From: Antilocapra americana
Lineage: Eukaryota; Chordata; Mammalia; Artiodactyla; Antilocapridae
Assembly: GCA_007570785.1 (NCBI GenBank)
Contig: ML660213.1
Span: 1,239,181-1,303,180 of the forward strand
Reading direction: 5' to 3'
Length of the DNA stretch: 64,000 nucleotides
Numbering within the stretch: the stretch's first letter is position 1; the number at the start of each line of letters is the position of its first letter. Positions 1 to 12,000 of the stretch are shown piece after piece. The translations under genes were made by a program, and so were the position numbers. The notes under the pieces are model-generated. The model made no database searches. It was not told the origin of the DNA and saw nothing but the letters and a program-made list of their open reading frames with translations.

Positions 1-55
1 GGAAATGGTACTCAGCCTGTTCTTTCTGGAACTGGAGAAGAAACTGTTAAGCTAG
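1..55 (+). CDS. KCTD3: KCTD3 exon (human exon 7 by count), partial at window edge
   Basis: Reads [12 protein letters not shown] then EETVKL, the linker between the BTB domain and the propeller. The donor is G|GTAAGC after position 55, leaving one base of a glycine codon (phase 1). The 5' end of this exon lies before the window, so only its 3' end is seen. Confidence 0.9.
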   Translation, partial: EMVLSLFFLELEKKLLS

Positions 56-3000
56 GTAAGCAAAGCTTACATAAATAAAAAAAAGCAAAGTGTGTACGGT
101 TTTAGCTCTAGATATCGAGTAATTATTTTTAAAGATGTAGCTTTTGCTGTGTTTCTTTTTAATCTAGATCTCCCGTTTATATCTTGAAAAGTCTCACCTA
201 ATATAATTTTTCTTTAAAAAGTTTGTGATTTTCTGTTCACTGTAAACCTTTAAAACAGAGGCTGACAAACTTTTTCTGGCAAGGGCCAGATGGTGGCCAT
301 AGTGGGCTCTGTGACCCTGAGGGCCTCTGTTGGAGCTGCTCAGTTCTGTTCGTAGTGCACAAACAGCTTTGATGATGCGTGGACAGATGTGCTTGGCTGT
401 GTTCCAACAAAGCTTCCTTTCTCAAAACAGGCAGAGGACTGGAATTGGCCTCTTGGCCATGATTTGCAAACCCCTCTTTAGAACACAAAAACCAAAATTT
501 CTTTTTCCAATGTCAACAGGGTTTCCAGTGGACCCACGAAAGGTGCTAATAGTAGCTGGTCATCACAACTGGATCGTAGCTGCGTATGCCCATTTTGCTG
601 TGTGTTACAGGTATTATACAATTAATAATGATTTGCTTTTTACTTTGGGGGGTATTTTTTAATAGCTGATTTTATGCTTATAGATTTAAGAGCTATTTAA
701 TTTCAGTCATTTTTTTTTCCTTCTGATTTTGCCTCCTGATTAAATTCAGTTTACTTTTATTTTTACAACTAATTTCATAAATACTGGTAGCCTCAGTATA
801 TTTAAATATTGCCCATACAGTATAAACTGTGAAATAAGTGAGATATCTTGAAGTTACACCTTCTTGCTTAGTGTATCCAGCTTCCAAGTCATTTAACTGT
901 TGTAAATGAGGCAGGCTTGTTAATGTGACCCCTGTGTTTTTTGGTCTGTAATGATTAAATATTATACTCTTAGTAGAGGAGAATAAGATTCTACATTGGT
1001 CATGAGTCCTGTACACTTGGGAGTGAGGTAGTTAAGCAGGACCATTGTGAACAGAAGTGATGTAGTTTCGTATCTAATGTGCAAGATAGATTTGTTTTAT
1101 CTAAATCTTGCATTCTCAGAAGCCAGCGGGAACAAGGAAAAGTATATACTAGGGATTTCTCTTTTTTGTTTGGCGGAAAGGTAGGATTCTTAGTTCAGAA
1201 TCACTGTATGAAGTGAGAAATGTTGATGACAGGAGAACGGTGGTGTTCAGTCGCTAAGTTGTGTCTGACTCTTTGCAGCCCCATGGACTGCAGCACACCA
1301 GGCTTCCCTGTCCATCACCAGCTCCTGGAGCTCGCTCAAACTTAGGTCCATTGAGTCGATGATGCCATCCAACCATCTCATTATCTGTCATTGCCTTCTC
1401 CTTCCTTCAGTCTTTCCCAGCATCAGAGTCTTTTCCAATGAGTCACTTCTTCACATCAGGTGACCCAAGTATTGGGGCTTCAGCATCAGTCCTTCCAATG
1501 AATATTCAGGACTGATTTCCTTTAGGATTGACTGGTTTGATCTCCTTGCAATCCAGGGGACTGTCAGGAGTCTTCTCCAACACCACAGTTCAAAACCATC
1601 AATCCTTTGGTGCCCAGCTTTCTTTACGGTCCAACTCTCACATCCATACATGACTACTGAAAAAAACATACCTTGGATTAAATGGACCTTTGTCTGCAGA
1701 GTGATGTCTCTGCTTTTATTTTTTATTTTTTCAATATTTTGATGTCTCTTGACTTTTATTTTATTTTTAAATTTTCTTTACTGTATTGTGTTGGTTTTGC
1801 CATACATGGACATGAATCTGCCATGGGTATACATATGCTCCCCCTCCAGATCCCTCCTCCCTCCTGATTCCCTCTCCCTGGGTCATCCTGGTGCACCAGC
1901 CCTGAGCGTCAAACCTGGGCTGGCGATTGATTTCACATATGATAATTAACATGTTTCAATGCCGTTCTCCCATATCATCCCACCCCTGCCCTCTTCCACA
2001 GAGTCCACAAGACTGTTCTATACATCTGCATTCCTTTTGCTGTCTCACATGCAGGGTTCTCATTACCATCTTTCTAAATTCCATAAATATGAGTTAGTAT
2101 ACTGTATTTGTTTTTCCTTCTGGTTTACTTCACTCCGTATAATAGGCTTCAGTTCCGTCCACCTGAGTAGAACTGATTCAAATGAATTCTTTTTAATGGC
2201 TGAGTAATATTCCATTGTGTACACCGAGGAAACCAGAATTGAAAGAGACACTTGTACACCAGTGTTCATCGCCGCATTGTTTACAATAGCCAGAACATGG
2301 AAGCAACCTAGATGTCCATCAACAGACGAATGGAAAAGAAAGCTGTGGTACATATACACAATGTCTCTGCTTTTAATATGCTGTCTAGGTTTGTCATCGC
2401 TTTCCTTGTAAGGAGCAAACATCTTTTAATTTCATGGCTGTAGTCACAGTCCTTAGTCATTTCGGAACGCAGAAAAAGAATCTGCCCATATTTTCACTTT
2501 TCCCCCTTCTATTTGCCATGAAGTGATGGGACCAGATGCCATGTTAGTTTTTTGAATGTTGCGTTTTAAGCAAGCTTTTTCACTCTGCTCTTTCACCTTC
2601 ATCAAGATCTTTTGTTAGTCTTCACTTTCTGCCACTGAAGTGGTATCATCTCCATATCTGCAGAGGTTGTTGGTATTTCCCCTGGCAATCTCGATTCCAG
2701 TCTATCATTTCACCTGATGTGCTCTGCCTAGAAGTTAAATACACAGTATGACATTATATGGCCTTGACGCACTCCTTTCCCAGTTTGGAACCAGTCCTTT
2801 GTTCCATGTCCAATTCTACCTGTTGCTTCTATATGTTGACCCATATACAGGTTTCTCAGGGGACAGGTAAGATTGTCTAATATTCCCAACTCTTTAAGAA
2901 TTTTCCACAGTTTTTTGTGATCCACACAGTCAAAGGCTTCCAAGTAGTCAGTTGAAGCAGTAGGTATTTTTCTGGAGTTTGCTGGTTTTCTCTCTGATCC

Positions 3001-6000
3001 AATGGATGTTGGCAATTTGATTTCTGGTTCCTCTGCCTTCTCTAAATCCAGCTTGTGCATCTGGAAGTTCTCAGTTCATGTACTGCTAAAGGCTAGCCTG
3101 AAGATTTTGAGGATAATGAGCTCAAAATGCTAGCATATGAAATAAGTGCAATTATGTGATAGTTTTCAACATTCTTTGACATTTCTCTTCTTTGGGACTG
3201 GAATGAAAATTGACCTTTGCTACTCCTGTGGTCATGTGGAGTTTTCCAAATATGCCGATACTGAGTGCAGCACTTTAACAGCATCATCTCTTAGGATTTT
3301 AAATAGCTCAGCTGGAATTCTGTCACCTGCACTAGGTATTTTGTGGTAATTCTTCCTAAGAGCCACTTGACTTCATGTTCTAGGATGTCTGCTTCTGGGT
3401 AAGTTACCACACTGTTGTGATTGTCCAAGTCATTAAGACTGGTTTGTGTAGTTCTGCTATGTATTCTTACCACTTCTTCTTAATTTCTTCTGCTTCACTT
3501 AAGTCCTTACTGTTTCTGCCCTTTATCATGCCCATCCTTGTATGAAATTGTCCCTTGATACCTCCAATTTTCTTGAAGAGATCTCTAGTCTTTCCCATTC
3601 TGTTGTTTTCCTCTATTTCTTTTCATTGTTCAGTCAAGACGGCCTTATCTCTTCTTGCTATTCTCTATAACTCTGCATTCAGTTGGGTATATCTTTATGT
3701 TTCTCCTTTGCCTTTCCCTCCTTTTCTTTCCTTAGGTATTTGTAAGCCTCCTCAGACAACCGCTTTGCCTTCTTACATTTCTTTCTCTTTGGGATGGCTT
3801 TGTTCCCTGCCTCCTATACAGTATTACAAACCTCTGTCCATAGTTCTTTGGGCATTATGTCTACATTGTCATGCTTCACTTTTATATTTTTTTTTCTTTC
3901 TCATTTTACCACATGTTACTTGTATTATCAAAAGAGTATTTGTGTAGATTATTACCCTTTTGGAATTTATATTCCTCTTTAGATTTTTTAAAAATATAAT
4001 TGTATTTGTTTATTTTGACTGTGCCGGGTCTTCCTTACTGTGCCTGCTTTTCTGTAACTGGTGAGTGAGGGCTGCTCCCTGGTTGTGACACACTGACTTC
4101 TCTGTGCCAGTGGCTTCTCTTGTTACAGAACCCAGAGTCTAGGGTGAGCAGGCTCAGGAGTTGCGGCCCAGGGGCTTACTAGTTGTGGTGCAGGAGATTA
4201 ATTGCTCCTTGGTTTATGAGATCTTCCGAATCAGGGATCCAACCTGTGTCTTCTGCTTTGGCTGGGGGATTCTTTACCACCGAGCCACCAGGGAAGCCCT
4301 CCACTTTAGATTTTTAATGCCTGTAAAATTTACTTTTTATATAAGATATTAGATTTAGGAATCTATTTTCTTCCACATGAGTGGCTAATTATGTTCTCAT
4401 TATTACATAAACCATCCTTTCTCATTGAATTTGAAAACCTTCATCCTGCTTTATATTTATTTTTATATACTTGCATCTAATTTTATACTTTTTCCCCCCT
4501 ATTATTGGACACTTGGCTATTGTGAATAATACTGCTGTGAGCATGGGAGTGCAGAACTTTTCAGGCTAGTGTTTTTGATTTCTTTGAATATATTCCCAGA
4601 ATTGAAATTGTGTTATTATAGGGTAGACCTACACTTAATTGTTTTGAGCAAATACCATATTGTTTTCCATAGTGGCTGTACCAATTTACAGTTCCACCAG
4701 TAGTGAAAAAGGTTCCCTTTTCTCCACATCCACACCAACATTTATTGTCTTTTTTTTTTAACATTTTATTTTGTAAAATAAATTCTTCTTTATTTTGTTT
4801 TGAGATATAGCTAATTGACAATGTTGTGACAGTTTCACATGGACAACTAAGGGACTCAGCCATACATACATGTATCCATCTCTTGTCTTTTCATGATGGC
4901 CGTTGCAACAGGTATGAAGTGATACCTTACTGTGGTTTTACTTTGCATTTCCCTATTGACAAAAAATCAAAATGGCTGTCTGAGGAGGCCTTACAAATAG
5001 CTGTGAAAAGAAAAGAAGTGATAAGCAAAGGAGAAAAGGAAAGATATTCCCATTTGAATGCAGAATTCCAAAGAATAGCAAAGAGAGATAAGAAAGCCTT
5101 CCTCAGCAATCAGTGCAAAGAAATAGAGGAAAACAACAGAATGGGAAAGACTAGAGATCTTGTCAAGAAAATTAGAGATACCAAGGGAACGTTTCATGCA
5201 AAGATGGGTTCAGTAAAGGACAGAAATGGTATGGACCTAACATAAGCAGAAGATATTAAGAAGAGGTGGCAAGAATACACAGAAGAACTGTACCAAAAAG
5301 ATCTTCACAACCCAGATAATCAGGATGGTGTGATCACTCACCTAGAGCCAGACATCCTGGAGTGTGAAGTCAAGTGGGCCTTAGAAAGCATCACTACGAA
5401 CAAAGCTAGTGGAGATGATGGAATTCTAGTTGAGCTATTTCAAATCCTGAAAGATGATGCTATGGAAGTGCTGCACTCAATATGCCAGCAAATTTGGAAA
5501 ACTCAGCAGTGGCCACAGGACCGGAAAAGGTCAGTTTTTAATCCAATCCCAAAGAAAGGCACTGCCAAAGAATGCTCAAACTACCGCACAATTGCACTCA
5601 TCTCACACGCTAGTAAAGTAATGCTCAAAATTCTCCAAGCCAGGCTTCAGTAATACGTGAACTGTGAACCTCCAGATGTTCAAGCTGGTTTTAGAAAAGG
5701 CAGAGGAGCCAGAAATCAAATTGCCAACATCCGATGGATCATTGAAAAAGCAAGAGAGTTCCAGAGAAACATCTATTTCTGCTTTATTGACTATGCCAAA
5801 GCCTTTGACTGTGTGGATCACAACAAACTGTGGAAAATTCTTAAAGAGATGGGAATACAAAACCGCCTGATCGGCCTTCTCATAAATCCGTATGAAGGTC
5901 TGGAAGCAAGTTAGAATTGGACGTGAAACAACAGACTGGTTCCAGATAGGAAAAGGAGTACGTCAAGGCTGTATATTGTCACCCTGCTGATTTAACTTAT

Positions 6001-9000
6001 ATGCAGAGCACATCATGAGAAACGCTGGGCTGGAGGAAGCACAAGCTGGAATCAAGATTGCCAGGAGAAATATCAATAACCTCAGATATGCAGATGACAC
6101 CACTCTTATGGCAGAAAGTGAGAAGAACTAAAGAGCCTCTTGATGAAAGTGAAAGAGGAGAGTGAAAAAGTTGGCTTAAAGCTCAACATTCAGAAAACTA
6201 AGATGTTGGCATCTGGTCCCATCACTTCGTGGGAAATAGATGTGGAAACAGTGGAAACAGTGTCAGACTTTATTTTTTTGGGCTCCAAAATCACTGCGGA
6301 TGGTGATTGCAGCCATGAAATTAAAAGACACTTACTCCTTGGAAGGAAAGTTATGACCAACCTAGACAGCATATTAAAAAGCAGAGACATTACTTTGCCA
6401 ACCAAAGTCCGTCTAGTTAAGGCTATTGTTTTTCCAGTAGTCATGTATGGATGTGAGAGTTGGACGGTGAAGAAAGCTGAATGCCAAAGAATTGATGCTT
6501 TTGAACTGTTGTGTTGGAGGAGACCTTTGAGAGTCCCTTGGACTGCAAGGAGATCCAACCAGTCCATCCTACAGGAGATCAGTCCTGGGTAATGATTGGA
6601 AGAACTGATATAGAAGCTGAAACTCCACATCATGCGAAGGGTTGACTCATTGGAAAAGACCCTGATGCTGGGAAGGATTGGGGGCAGGAGGAGAAGGGGA
6701 CGACAGAGGATGAGATGGTTGGATGGCATCACTGACTCAATGGACAGGAGTTTGGGTAAACTCCAGGAGTTGATGATGGACAGGGAGGCCTGGTGTGCTG
6801 CGATTCATGGGATCACAGAGTTGGACACAACTGAACGACTGAAGTGAACTGAACTGATTGACAGTTTATGCTGAGGATCTTTTCTTGTACATGTTGGATA
6901 TTTGTATATCTTCTTTGGGAAAATATCTATTCAAGTCTTTGGCCCATTTTTTAGTTGTATTATTTGGTTTTTTGCTATTGAGTTGTTTGAGTTCTTTATA
7001 TATTTGCATATTTTCACTTTACCAGATACATGGTTTGCAAATATTTTTTCCTGTTCCATTGGTTGTTTTTTTTCACTTTAATAGTTTCTTTTTCTATGCA
7101 GATGCTTGTTAGTATGATGCAGTCCCACTTGTTAATTTCTGATTTTGTTGCTTGTGCTTTATGTGAGATTTTGAAAACAGTCATTACCATGACTCATGTC
7201 AAGGAGCTTTTTCCTTATGTTTTCTTCTAGGGGCCTCATGATTTTAGGTCTTCAATCAATTTTGAGTTTATTTTTGTGAGTAGTATAAAGTGAAAATGAA
7301 AGTGTTAGTCACTCAGTTGTGTCTGACTTTTTGTGACCCCATGGACTGTAGCCTGTCAGGCTTCTCTGTCCGTGGGATTTCCCAGGCAAGAATACTGGAG
7401 TGGTATTCCCTTCTCCAGGGGAGCTTCCTGACCAGGGGATTGAACCTGCGTCATTTGCATTGCAGATTCTTTACTCTCTGAGCCACTAGGAAAAGCAGTT
7501 AAGGGTCAAATTTAATTCTTTTATGTTTAAATATCCAGTTTTCCAGGCACAATTTATTGAAGAAGCTCCCTTTTCTTCATTTAGTATTCTTGGCCACGTT
7601 ATCAAACATTAGTTAACTGTATATCCTTGGACTTATTTCTGGGCTCTTAATCCTGTTCCATAGGCCTATTTGTGTATGGATGTTCCTAATCATTCCTTTC
7701 ATTAGCTGGTGAGAATTCAAAATAGCAGATTGGAGGATTTTTGTGTGTTGTGTTAGATGGAAGAGAAATAAGATGAAATATTCTTATGTGTTAAAGAGAA
7801 AAACTTGCATATGTGTTTGGCTTCATAATTTAACCTTTGAGAGGTAGAATCAGCTTCTTTTCTAATTAGCCTGCTAGTGAGGTATTGGAAAGAAAACAGT
7901 AAAAATTATATTGAGAAAAGTCAAGTAGAAAACAAGCATTGAGGGATTTTGTGCTAATATATAGTGTTAAAAAGAACTTAGGCAAGCAAAGTCACCCTAA
8001 CAAATGCAGCTCCTTCATCTGGACCTTTAGGAAAGAAGCGTTGTGTGCTTGTATTTCTGCTTTCTTGTGACACCCTCCCCAAACCACATTTGGGTTTTTA
8101 CTTGCAGAGTCTCCTTACCAACCTCCAGAACCCTTTTTCGGTCTGGGGTCCATCTCCTAAAGGAAAATAGGCAAAGGGAAGTCTGACAGAGTCTGGTTTG
8201 GCAAATCATTTCAGCACTGAGCAGAAATTAGGTATTTGGGAGTTGGGAAAGGAATGGGGAGATGTGGGAAGAAGGGAGAGCTCTTCAAAATAAGATGACT
8301 CGGCTCTAGAGGCTCCTGATGAGAAAATATTGGGAAAATATCCAGTTCCATAAAAGTAGCTTCTGAATATTAAGAAATGAATTGGACTTTTCAGTTAGGA
8401 CTTATTTTATGCCAGGCATATAACCCTGAAGTCTCTTGTGTACATGTTCTCATTTAATTATCACAACAACCTGTGGCATGGATCTCATCATCCCTATTTT
8501 ACTAATGAGGAAACCAGGTTGGAGAAATTCCCTAAGTCATCCTGGGGAAAGAAATGGCAGAATTCTCAACTCTCCATCCCAGTGCTTCCCATGTCCCGGG
8601 CACATAGTAGATTCCCAAGAATGCATCAGAATAAAGCCCATGTCCCTGGTCTCTGGTATAAGTGAGTAGTGTTAGTTTTGACAACATTACTAGTAATTCT
8701 TTGATTCAGTGGGACAGGCAGTGGGCTGGGCTCAATCTGAGAGCTACCCCTCCTTACCATGTGGTTTCTATTCCCAAGGGAGTGGAGTGGGGTGGAAGTA
8801 ACAACTGAACAACAAAGTTTTGGCTGAGGAGGCGTGTAAAGTGAAAATAATGTAGGTGACTTGGTGTATTAGTTTCTTCCTGCTGCTATAACAAATTACC
8901 ATACATTTAGTATGATAAAGCAACACAATTTTGTATCACTTAGATCTAGAGTTCAGAAAATTCCAAATTGGATCTTGCTGGGCTAAAGTCAAGATATTGG

Positions 9001-12000
9001 CAGGTCTGTGTTCCTTCTGGAGGCTCCAGCAAGTTTCTTCGTCCTTCCCGACTTCTAAAGGCCATCTATATTCCTTTAATCACGTTCTTTTTTTTACATT
9101 TCAAAACCAGCAGCGTAGCATCTTCAGATCTCTTCCCTGTCTCCCACTCTTCTACCTCTGCTTATAAGGACCTTAGTATTACATTCCACACACCTGGATA
9201 GTCCCTCCATCTCTTTAACTTAATCACATCTGCACAGCCCCTTTGCCGTATAAGATAACACTTTCACCAGTTTCAGGAATTTAGACAAGGACATGTTTGG
9301 GGAGCCATTATTCTGCCTATCACGCTTGGCAAGGAGTTCCATAGTTCAGAAAGAAAGGACAGACGTCAAATGGCAAATATTAGTCTCCTAGTGTGGATTT
9401 TAGCTGTTACAAGACTCAAGACAGGAAAGAAAGTGAAGTCACTCAGTCGTGTCCGACTCTGTGACCCCATGGACTGTAGCCTACCAGGCTCCTCCGTCCA
9501 TGGACTTTTCCTGGCAAGAGTACTGAAACAGGTTGCCATTTCCTTCTCCAGGGGATCTTCCCGACCCAGGGATCGAACGTAGGTCTCCTGCATTGCAGGC
9601 AGACACTTTACTATCTGAGCCACCTGGGAAGCTACTGAGATAGGACTTTTTTTTAAAGTTTTAAACTGGAGTATACAGTTGATTTACAATGTTGTGTTAG
9701 ATTTAGGTGTACAGCAAAGTGATTCAGTCATACATATACATATATCCATTCTTTTTTAGATGCTTTTCACATATAGGTCTTTGCAGAATACTGAGTAGAG
9801 TTCCCTGTGCTTTACAGTAGATCCTTGTTAATTATCTATTTTATTTGTAGTAGTGTGTCTATGTTAAACTCCCAATTTATCTCTCCACCCTACATTTCCC
9901 CTTTGGTAACCGTAAGTTTGTTTTCAAAGCCTACGAGTCTGTTTCTGTTTTGTAATGAGTTCATTTGTATCTTTTTTAAAAAATTATATATATGTGATAT
10001 CATATGATATTTGTCTTTCTTTTACTTCAGTTAGTATGATTATCTTTAGGTACATCTGTGTTGCTGCTACTGGCATTATTTCATTGTTTTTTATGCCTGA
10101 GTAATAGTCCATTCTATATCTGCTGCAGTGAACACTGAGGTGCATATATCTTTTCAAAGTATGGTTTTCTTCAAATACATGCCTCGTAGTGGAATTGCTG
10201 AATCATGTGGTAGTACTATATTTAGGTTTTTAAGGACTCTCCATACTGTTTTCAGTAGGATATACCAACTTATATTCCTACCAACAAATGTAGGAGAGTT
10301 CCCTTTTTTCCACATCTTCTCCAGCATTTATTGTTTGTAGACTTTTTGATAATGGCCATTCTGACTAGTGTGAGGTGATACCTCATTGTAGTTTATGCAT
10401 TTCTCGAATAATGATGTTGAGCCTCTTTTCATGGGCCTCTTGGTCATCTGTGTGTCTCTTTGGAGAAATGTCTGTTTAGACCACCTACCCATTTTTTGAT
10501 AGCTTTTTTTTTTTTTAATATTGAGCTACATGAGCTGTTTGTATATTTGGAGATTAATCCCTTATCAATGGCTTTATCTGCAAATATAGTCTCCCATTCT
10601 GTGGGGTTTTTTTTGTTTTGTTTTGTGGATGGTTTCCTTTGCTGTGCAAAAGCTTTTGTTTAATTAGGCTTCCCTGGTGGCTCAGATGGTAAAGAATCTG
10701 CCTGAAATGCTGCAGACTCTGGTTCTATACCTGGGTCAGGAAGATCCGCTGGAGAAGGAAATGACAAACCACTCCAGTATTCTTTCCTGGAGAATTCCGT
10801 GGATAGAGAAGCCTGGCGGGCTACAGTCAGTGGGGTCACAAAAAGTAGGACATGACTGAACGACTAACACACACACACAGGTCCCATTTGTTGGTTCTTA
10901 TTTTAATTGCTGTAAGAGACGATTCAAAAAAGATCTTGCTGCATATCACAGCATGCTGCCTATGTTTTCATCTAAGACTTTCATAGGATCTGGTCTTACA
11001 TTTAGGCTTTTAATCAATTTTGAGTTTACTTTTATAATTTTATGTATTTATTTATGACCATGATGGGTCTTCATTGCTGCACAGACATTTCTCTAGTTGC
11101 TGCAAGTGGGGTCTACTCTCTAGCTTCAGTGCACAGGCTTCTCACTGTGGTGGCATCTCTTTGTTGCAGAGTATAGGCTATAGGGCATGTGGGCTTCAGT
11201 AGTTGTGGCATGTGGATTCAGGAGTAGTTGTGGCTTCCGGGCTCTAGAGCACAGGCTCAACAGTTGGGGTGCACAGGCTCAGCAGTTGGGACACACGGGC
11301 TAAGTTGTTCTGCATCATGTGGGATCTTCCCAGATCAAGGATCAAATCTGTGTCTCCTGCATTGGCAGGAGGATTCTTTACCACTAAGCCACCAAAGAAG
11401 CCCAATCCATTTTGAGTTTGTGTGTGGTATTAGAAAAAGTTCTAATTTCATTCTTTTATATGTAACTGTCTGGTTTTCCCAGCACCATTTATTAAAGAGA
11501 CTGTCTTTTCTCTGTTGTATATTGTTGCCTCCTTTGTCATAGATTAATGACCATAGATGTGTAGGTTTATTTCTGGACTTTCTGTACTGCTCCACTGATC
11601 TACATTTCTGTTTTTGTGCTAGTATCATGCTGTTTCTATTACTGTAGCTTTGTAGCATAATCTGAAATCAAGGAGCCTTATTCCTCTAGCTCTGTTTTTT
11701 TCCCCTCAGAATTGCTTTGGTTATTTGAGGTGTTTGTGTTTCCATACAAATTTTACAACTTTTTGTTTTAGTTCTTTGAAAAATGTGATTAGTAATTTGA
11801 TAGGGTTGCATTGAATCTCTAGATAGCCTTGGGTAGTACAGTCATTTTGACAATATTATTCTTCGAGTCCAAGAGCATGGTGTATTTTTTGATATGTTTG
11901 TGTCATCTTCAATTTCCTTAATCAGTGTCTTATGTTTTTCAGAGAATAGGTCTTTTGCATCTTTAGGTAGGTTTATTCCTGAGTATGTTATTCTTTTTAA

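Larger units (their letters stand above)
1240..3875 (-). mobile_element. BovB (RTE) LINE, minus strand, interrupted by an L1
   Basis: Reads on the - strand as the reverse-transcriptase half of BovB: the C-terminal block [14 protein letters not shown] near 1610-1660, then after the L1 interruption the RT core (remnants of [16 protein letters not shown] at about 2890-2950), and more N-terminal sequence to about 3870. The 3' end of the element is at the low-coordinate side. Frames are broken by many stops, so it is dead. BovB is known to have entered ruminant genomes by horizontal transfer. An L1 sits inside at 1719-2360 with an exact target duplication. 5'-truncated relative to the ~3.2-kb full element. 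Confidence 0.9.

Noticed and set aside
6140..6592. 150-codon plus frame that looks like a gene
   Set aside because: It is the C-terminal part of the BovB reverse-transcriptase ORF, with the family's [16 protein letters not shown] block, inside a truncated element.
6190..6732. 180-codon minus frame
   Set aside because: Antisense shadow of the BovB ORF.
10669..10740. tRNA-like sequence in many SINE heads
   Set aside because: These are the tRNA-Glu-derived heads of Bov-tA and CHR SINEs, diverged and embedded in SINEs, not functional tRNA genes.
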